Part shown: positions 60,080 to 64,000 of the stretch, piece after piece
How the letters are laid out: each line of letters begins with the position of its first letter
Position numbering within the stretch: the stretch's first letter is position 1
Origin: Streptomyces sp. NBC_00370
Lineage (GTDB): Bacteria; Actinomycetota; Actinomycetes; Streptomycetales; Streptomycetaceae
DNA length: 64,000 nt
Direction of reading: 5' to 3'
NCBI RefSeq assembly: GCF_036084755.1
Contig: NZ_CP107968.1
Span: 1,664,501 to 1,728,500, forward strand
The notes under the pieces: model-generated
Seen by the model: only the letters and a program-made list of their open reading frames with translations
Databases searched by the model: none
Told to the model about the DNA's origin: nothing
Position numbers and translations under genes: made by a program

Positions 60080-60703
60080 TCAACGGGTTCGGTTCAGGCT
60101 CTGGAGCGCGGCGCGCAGCAGCTGCGGCACGGGGGGCTGCAGGCCTTCGGCGACGGCGGCCTCGGCCTGCGGCGCGACCAGCGCCACCGCCTCGTCCGCC
60201 TCGCGGGTGGCGTAGCCGAGGCCGATCAGCGCGGCGTGCAGCTGGTCGCTCCAGGAGGCGGAGACGGCCGTCCCGATGCCCTGTGCCCTGCCGGGGCCGA
60301 CCGGCTCGCCGAGCCGGTCCTTCAGTTCGAGGAGCAGCTTCTGGGCGCCCTTCTTGCCGATGCCGGGCACGGCGGTCAGCGTCTTCTCGTCGCCCGTGGC
60401 GACCGCGACGCGCAGCCTGTCGGGGGCGTGCACGGCGAGCATCGCCTGGGCGAGCCGTGGCCCGACGCCGCTCGCGGTCTGGAGCAGTTCGAAGGTCTGC
60501 CGCTCGTCGTCGTCGGCGAACCCGTACAGCGTCAGGGAGTCCTCCCTGACGACCAGTGAGGTGGCGAGCTTCGCCTGCTGTCCGACGCGCAGTTCGGCGA
60601 GGGTGCCGGGGGTGCACTGCACGGACATGCCGATGCCGCCGACCTCGATCACGGCCGTGGTCGGGGCGAGAGCGGCGACGGGGCCGCTGACGAAGGCGAT
60701 CAT
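60080..60703 (-). CDS. ruvA: Holliday junction branch migration protein RuvA
   Basis: This 207-aa protein binds four-way junctions as a tetramer. The N-terminal OB fold begins [21 protein letters not shown]. Two helix-hairpin-helix motifs lie in the middle ([17 protein letters not shown] and [19 protein letters not shown]), and the C-terminal domain that contacts RuvB contains [19 protein letters not shown]. It overlaps ruvC by four bases. Confidence 0.97.
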   Translation of the reverse strand: MIAFVSGPVAALAPTTAVIEVGGIGMSVQCTPGTLAELRVGQQAKLATSLVVREDSLTLYGFADDDERQTFELLQTASGVGPRLAQAMLAVHAPDRLRVAVATGDEKTLTAVPGIGKKGAQKLLLELKDRLGEPVGPGRAQGIGTAVSASWSDQLHAALIGLGYATREADEAVALVAPQAEAAVAEGLQPPVPQLLRAALQSLNRTR

Positions 60704-61251
60704 CGGGTGACCTTACGTACGGAGGTGGGGATACGGGACGGGCGGGCCGCCGCGTGCGCCTGCTGGAGACGGTTCATGGCGGGGGCGCGCCAGATGTGGC
60801 AGATGGCGAGCGCCAGCGCGTCGGCGGCATCGGCCGGCTTGGGCGGCGCCGCCAGCCGCAGCAGCCGGGTCACCATCGCGCCGACCTGCGCCTTGTCCGC
60901 CCGTCCGCTGCCGGTGACGGCGGCCTTGACCTCGCTGGGGGTGTGCAGGGCGACGGGGATGCCACGGCGCGAAGCGCAGAGCATGGCGACGGCGCTCGCC
61001 TGGGCCGTGCCCATCACCGTACGCACATTGTGCTGGGCGAACACCCGCTCCACCGCGACGAGTTCGGGCTTGTGCTCGTCCAGCCAGGCCTCGATGCCCT
61101 GCTCGATGGCGACCAGCCGCATGCCGATCTCCGCGTCGGCGGGCGTCCGCACCACTCCGACACCCAGCATCGTCAGGGGGCGGCCCGCCACACCCTCGAC
61201 CACTCCGACACCGCACCGGGTCAGCCCGGGGTCAACGCCCAGAACCCGCAT
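60700..61251 (-). CDS. ruvC: Holliday junction endonuclease RuvC
   Basis: This 183-aa resolvase has the RNase H-like fold with catalytic residues in [12 protein letters not shown] (Asp 7), the Glu in [15 protein letters not shown] and the final acidic pair in [16 protein letters not shown]. It cuts junctions held by RuvAB. The gene starts the ruvC-ruvA-ruvB operon, 110 bp downstream of yebC and beyond a hairpin. Confidence 0.97.
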   Translation of the reverse strand: MRVLGVDPGLTRCGVGVVEGVAGRPLTMLGVGVVRTPADAEIGMRLVAIEQGIEAWLDEHKPELVAVERVFAQHNVRTVMGTAQASAVAMLCASRRGIPVALHTPSEVKAAVTGSGRADKAQVGAMVTRLLRLAAPPKPADAADALALAICHIWRAPAMNRLQQAHAAARPSRIPTSVRKVTR

Positions 61252-61306
61252 CGCACGCCTCCCCTTCAGTCGCTGATCAGCACAGTATCTGTCACGACTG
61301 ACAACG

Positions 61307-61348
61307 CGACGGGCCGACGGGCGGGCGCGTCCCCCCGTCGGCCCGTCG
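61307..61348 (-). terminator. yebC terminator hairpin
   Basis: A 15-bp stem (61307-61321 and 61334-61348) with a 12-nt loop begins 13 nt beyond the yebC stop. Confidence 0.72.
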
Positions 61349-61361
61349 GCATGAGGCCGCG

Positions 61362-62114
61362 TCAGGCGTCGACCTTCTCCATGACTTCGTCCGACACGTC
61401 GAAGTTGGCGAAGACGTTCTGCACGTCGTCGCTGTCCTCCAGCGCGTCGATCAGCTTGAAGATCTTGCGGGCGCCCTCTTCGTCCAGCTCGACCTGCATG
61501 GTCGGGACGAAGTTGGCGTCGGCCGAGTCGTAGTCGATGCCGGCCTCCTGGAGCGCGGTGCGCACCTGCACCAGGTCGGTGGCCTCGCTGAGCACCTCGA
61601 AGGTCTCGCCGAGGTCGTTGACCTCTTCGGCGCCCGCGTCGAGCACCGCGCCGAGCACGTCGTCCTCGCCCAGCTCACCCTTGGGGACGATGACGACGCC
61701 CTTGCGGTTGAAGAGGTACGAGACGGAACCGGGGTCGGCCATCGAGCCGCCGTTACGGGTCATCGCGACCCGCACGTCCGAGGCTGCGCGGTTGCGGTTG
61801 TCGGTGAGGCACTCGATGAGGACCGCGACACCGTTGGGCCCGTAGCCCTCGTACATGATCGTCTCGTAGTCGGCGCCACCGGCTTCGAGGCCGGAGCCGC
61901 GCTTGACCGCCGAGTCGATGTTCTTGTTGGGCACCGAGCTCTTCTTCGCCTTCTGGATGGCGTCGAACAGCGTCGGGTTGCCCTCGACATCGGCGCCGCC
62001 GGTGCGGGAAGCGACCTCGATGTTCTTGATCAGCTTCGCGAAGAGCTTGCCGCGCTTGGCATCGATCACGGCCTTCTTGTGCTTCGTCGTAGCCCATTTA
62101 GAGTGGCCGGACAT
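61362..62114 (-). CDS. yebC: YebC/PmpR family protein
   Basis: This 250-aa protein has the three-domain YebC fold: [25 protein letters not shown] at the start (in parts), then [40 protein letters not shown] and [20 protein letters not shown]. Members were called transcriptional regulators; some are now linked to translation of difficult sequences. It is conserved between pdxT and ruvC in actinobacteria. Confidence 0.95.
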   Translation of the reverse strand: MSGHSKWATTKHKKAVIDAKRGKLFAKLIKNIEVASRTGGADVEGNPTLFDAIQKAKKSSVPNKNIDSAVKRGSGLEAGGADYETIMYEGYGPNGVAVLIECLTDNRNRAASDVRVAMTRNGGSMADPGSVSYLFNRKGVVIVPKGELGEDDVLGAVLDAGAEEVNDLGETFEVLSEATDLVQVRTALQEAGIDYDSADANFVPTMQVELDEEGARKIFKLIDALEDSDDVQNVFANFDVSDEVMEKVDA

Positions 62115-62176
62115 CTGCCTGTCTCCTTCGCGTAACCAATCCTGCTCCGTTCGGCAGAGATCCTACCGGGACGGCG

Positions 62177-62770
62177 TCACCGGCAGGCGCGCACCATATC
62201 CGCGAAGAACCCGTGCAGCCGGTGATCACCCGTGAGTTCCGGGTGGAACGACGTCGCGAGGGCGTTCCGCTGCCGCACGGCGACGACATGGCCCCCGTGC
62301 TCGGCCAGCACCTCGACCTGCGCACCCACCGACTCCACCCACGGCGCACGGATGAAGACACCCTCGACGGGACCGACCCCGGTGACGTCCACCGCCGCTT
62401 CGAACGACTCGTTCTGCCGTCCGAACGCGTTCCTGCGGACGATCATGTCGATACCGCCGATGGTCTCCTGACCCGACCGCGGGTCGAGGATCTTCTCCGC
62501 CAGCATGATCATCCCCGCGCACGTGCCGTAGACCGGCATCCCGGCCTGTACCCGCTCACGCAGCGGCTGAAGCATGCCGAAGAGCACGGCCAGCTTCGAC
62601 ATGGTCGTGGACTCGCCGCCCGGCACGATCAGCCCGTCCACCTCGGCCAGCTCCTGCGGCCTGCGCACGGTCCTGGCCACGGCGCCGACCTCCGTCAGCG
62701 CCGCCAGATGCTCCCGGACGTCGCCCTGGAGCGCCAGGACCCCGATCAGGGGCGGCTGTTCACCAGCCAC
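62177..62770 (-). CDS. pdxT: Pyridoxal 5'-phosphate synthase glutaminase subunit PdxT
   Basis: This 197-aa class I glutaminase supplies ammonia to PdxS. The triad is visible: Cys in [11 protein letters not shown] and His-Glu in [22 protein letters not shown] and VPGGESTTM are typical. GTG 62770 lies inside the pdxS 3' end (11-bp overlap), so the two subunits are coupled in translation as suits a fixed complex. Confidence 0.96.
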   Translation of the reverse strand: MAGEQPPLIGVLALQGDVREHLAALTEVGAVARTVRRPQELAEVDGLIVPGGESTTMSKLAVLFGMLQPLRERVQAGMPVYGTCAGMIMLAEKILDPRSGQETIGGIDMIVRRNAFGRQNESFEAAVDVTGVGPVEGVFIRAPWVESVGAQVEVLAEHGGHVVAVRQRNALATSFHPELTGDHRLHGFFADMVRACR

Positions 62771-63662
62771 GGTTCGCGAAGTGCTCGGCGTCGGACAGGG
62801 TGTCGAGGTTGATGCCGACCATGGCCTCGCCGAGGTCGCGCGAGGCGTCCGCGATGATCTTCGGGTCGTCGAAGAACGTGGTGGCCTTGACGATCGCGGC
62901 CGCGCGCTTGGCCGGGTCGCCCGACTTGAAGATGCCGGACCCGACGAAGACGCCCTCGGCGCCGAGCTGACGCATCAGCGCCGCGTCCGCCGGGGTCGCC
63001 ACACCGCCCGCCGAGAACAGCACCACGGGCAGCTTGCCCAGCTCGGCGACCTCCCGGACGATCTCGTACGGCGCGCGCAGCTCCTTGGCCGCCGCGTACA
63101 GCTCGTTGCTGTCGTACCCGCGCAGCCGGGCGATCTCGTTCTTGATCTGCCGCAGGTGGCGCACGGCCTCGACGACGTTGCCGGTGCCGGCCTCGCCCTT
63201 CGACCGGATCATGGCCGCGCCCTCGGCGATCCGCCGCAGCGCCTCACCCAGGTTGGTCGCACCGCACACGAACGGGGTGGTGAACGCCCACTTGTCCGAG
63301 TGGTTGACCTCGTCCGCGGGCGTCAGCACCTCCGACTCGTCGATGTAGTCGACGCCGAGCGACTGGAGGACCTGCGCCTCCACGAAGTGCCCGATCCGGG
63401 ACTTGGCCATGACCGGGATCGACACCGCCCCGATGATCCCCTCGATCATGTCCGGGTCGGACATCCGGGCCACCCCGCCGTCCTTACGGATGTCGGCGGG
63501 CACCCGCTCCAGAGCCATCACGGCCACCGCGCCGGCGTCCTCGGCGATCTTCGCCTGCTCCGGCGTGACGACGTCCATGATCACGCCGCCCTTGAGCTGC
63601 TCTGCCATGCCGCGCTTGACGCGTGCGGTGCCGGTTTCGGGGGTCTGGGGGCTGGTGGACAC
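62760..63662 (-). CDS. pdxS: Pyridoxal 5'-phosphate synthase subunit PdxS
   Basis: This 300-aa TIM-barrel enzyme builds PLP from ribose 5-phosphate, glyceraldehyde 3-phosphate and ammonia. Conserved segments are [25 protein letters not shown] at the start, the catalytic Lys in [31 protein letters not shown] and the second Lys region. The start is GTG 63662. It overlaps pdxT and precedes yebC, the usual order in actinobacteria. Confidence 0.97.
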   Translation of the reverse strand: MSTSPQTPETGTARVKRGMAEQLKGGVIMDVVTPEQAKIAEDAGAVAVMALERVPADIRKDGGVARMSDPDMIEGIIGAVSIPVMAKSRIGHFVEAQVLQSLGVDYIDESEVLTPADEVNHSDKWAFTTPFVCGATNLGEALRRIAEGAAMIRSKGEAGTGNVVEAVRHLRQIKNEIARLRGYDSNELYAAAKELRAPYEIVREVAELGKLPVVLFSAGGVATPADAALMRQLGAEGVFVGSGIFKSGDPAKRAAAIVKATTFFDDPKIIADASRDLGEAMVGINLDTLSDAEHFANRGW

Positions 63663-63735
63663 GGAGCGACCTCACTGGACTGGGAAGGATGTGACTCCTC
63701 CAAGAGAACGCCTGGTCACCGGTCCACAGCAAGGG

Positions 63736-63753
63736 CCACCGGAGAGCCGGTGG
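63736..63753 (-). terminator. Small hairpin after the right-edge gene
   Basis: A 7-bp stem (63736-63742 and 63747-63753) with a 4-nt loop begins 8 nt beyond the stop of the right-edge gene. Confidence 0.5.
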
Positions 63754-63760
63754 ATCCTTC

Positions 63761-64000
63761 TCAGCTCACCGGCCGGGCCGCGAGCGCGGTGGGCGGCTCG
63801 TCGTCCATCTCGAACGTCGGCGAGAACGGTGCGTGGCCGGCGAGCCGGAACCAGCGCACCTTGCGGTGCCGCCGCAGGGCGCGGGCGGCGCGTACGGCGT
63901 CGTTGTGGAACAGCCGCGCCATCGGTACGCGGCGCACGGCGGCGGCGAGTTCGTCGGCCGCCTCCTCCCCGCCGGGCGCGGCCCGCACGGCCTCGACCTG
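63761..64000 (-). CDS. Uncharacterised protein, C-terminal part only
   Basis: The frame is open to the right edge, so only the last 79 codons and the stop are seen. The sequence is rich in Ala and Arg (VRAARALRRHRKVRWFRLAG) and ends in an acidic stretch with EMDDEPPTALAARPVS. I do not recognise a domain in this part. It lies upstream of pdxS on the same strand, with a 98-bp gap containing a small hairpin. Confidence 0.6.
   Translation of the reverse strand, partial: QVEAVRAAPGGEEAADELAAAVRRVPMARLFHNDAVRAARALRRHRKVRWFRLAGHAPFSPTFEMDDEPPTALAARPVS

Overview
The window is high-GC actinobacterial DNA and almost certainly comes from Streptomyces. The evidence is the strong G/C preference at third codon positions, frequent GTG and TTG starts, BldD with its c-di-GMP motif intact, an actinobacterial integration host factor, GuaB1, an actinobacterial PriA, and a gene order that matches, from memory, the conserved Streptomyces core block running from the amine oxidase region through rpe, fmt, priA, metK, pyr, bldD, efp, aro, alaS, rpsD, hisS, relA, secDF, ruv and pdxST. 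I see no insertion sequence, prophage, CRISPR array, tRNA or rRNA. Most genes lie on the minus strand; the plus-strand exceptions are the left-edge oxidoreductase, an orphan HTH-like gene, bldD, the DUF2470 gene, the cyclophilin gene and the DUF349 gene.

Layout. 1-4.1 kb: the end of an F420-type oxidoreductase gene, then an amino-acid 2-monooxygenase, a nitrilase-family amidase and an Lrp regulator that together look like a DavB/DavA-type amino acid catabolic module. 4.1-8.6 kb: a SigB/F/G-type sigma factor, GuaB1 (probable GMP reductase), a SorC/DeoR-type regulator and rpe. 8.6-18.9 kb: rsmB, fmt, orphan gene, priA, yciI-like, metK, coaBC, rpoZ, gmk and IHF. 19.2-29.3 kb: the pyrimidine operon in the order pyrR-pyrB-pyrC-PH protein-carA-carB-pyrD-pyrF. 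29.5-31.1 kb: bldD, nusB and efp. 31.2-39.5 kb: a PepQ-like pseudo-peptidase, a frameshifted P-loop gene, aroQ-aroB-aroK-aroC, aroE and mltG. 39.7-44.4 kb: ruvX, alaS, two small membrane proteins and rpsD. 44.5-51.8 kb: DUF2470, rarA, vkor, hisS, an MBL hydrolase, a cyclophilin and a DUF349 protein. 51.9-58.8 kb: relA, apt, secF, secD and yajC. 59-64 kb: ruvBAC, yebC, pdxT, pdxS and the end of an unknown gene.

Many neighbours overlap by ATGA or GTGA (pyrF/pyrD, carA/PH, PH/pyrC, aroQ/aroB, aroK/aroB, aroC/aroK, apt/secF, ruvA/ruvC), which indicates translationally coupled operons for UMP synthesis, the shikimate pathway, protein export and Holliday-junction processing. Several strong hairpins mark the operon ends.

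The window is dominated by housekeeping genes, and I found no new multi-gene defence or mobile system. The most interesting signals are regulatory or degenerate. They are: a leader before pyrR that could hide its ribosome site behind a PyrR-binding loop; two perfect BldD boxes before bldD; an iron box before the DUF2470 gene; loss of four of five metal ligands in the PepQ-like protein beside efp; a one-base frameshift in a P-loop gene; a PriA without helicase motifs; and an isolated 65-bp element with perfect 18-bp inverted repeats.
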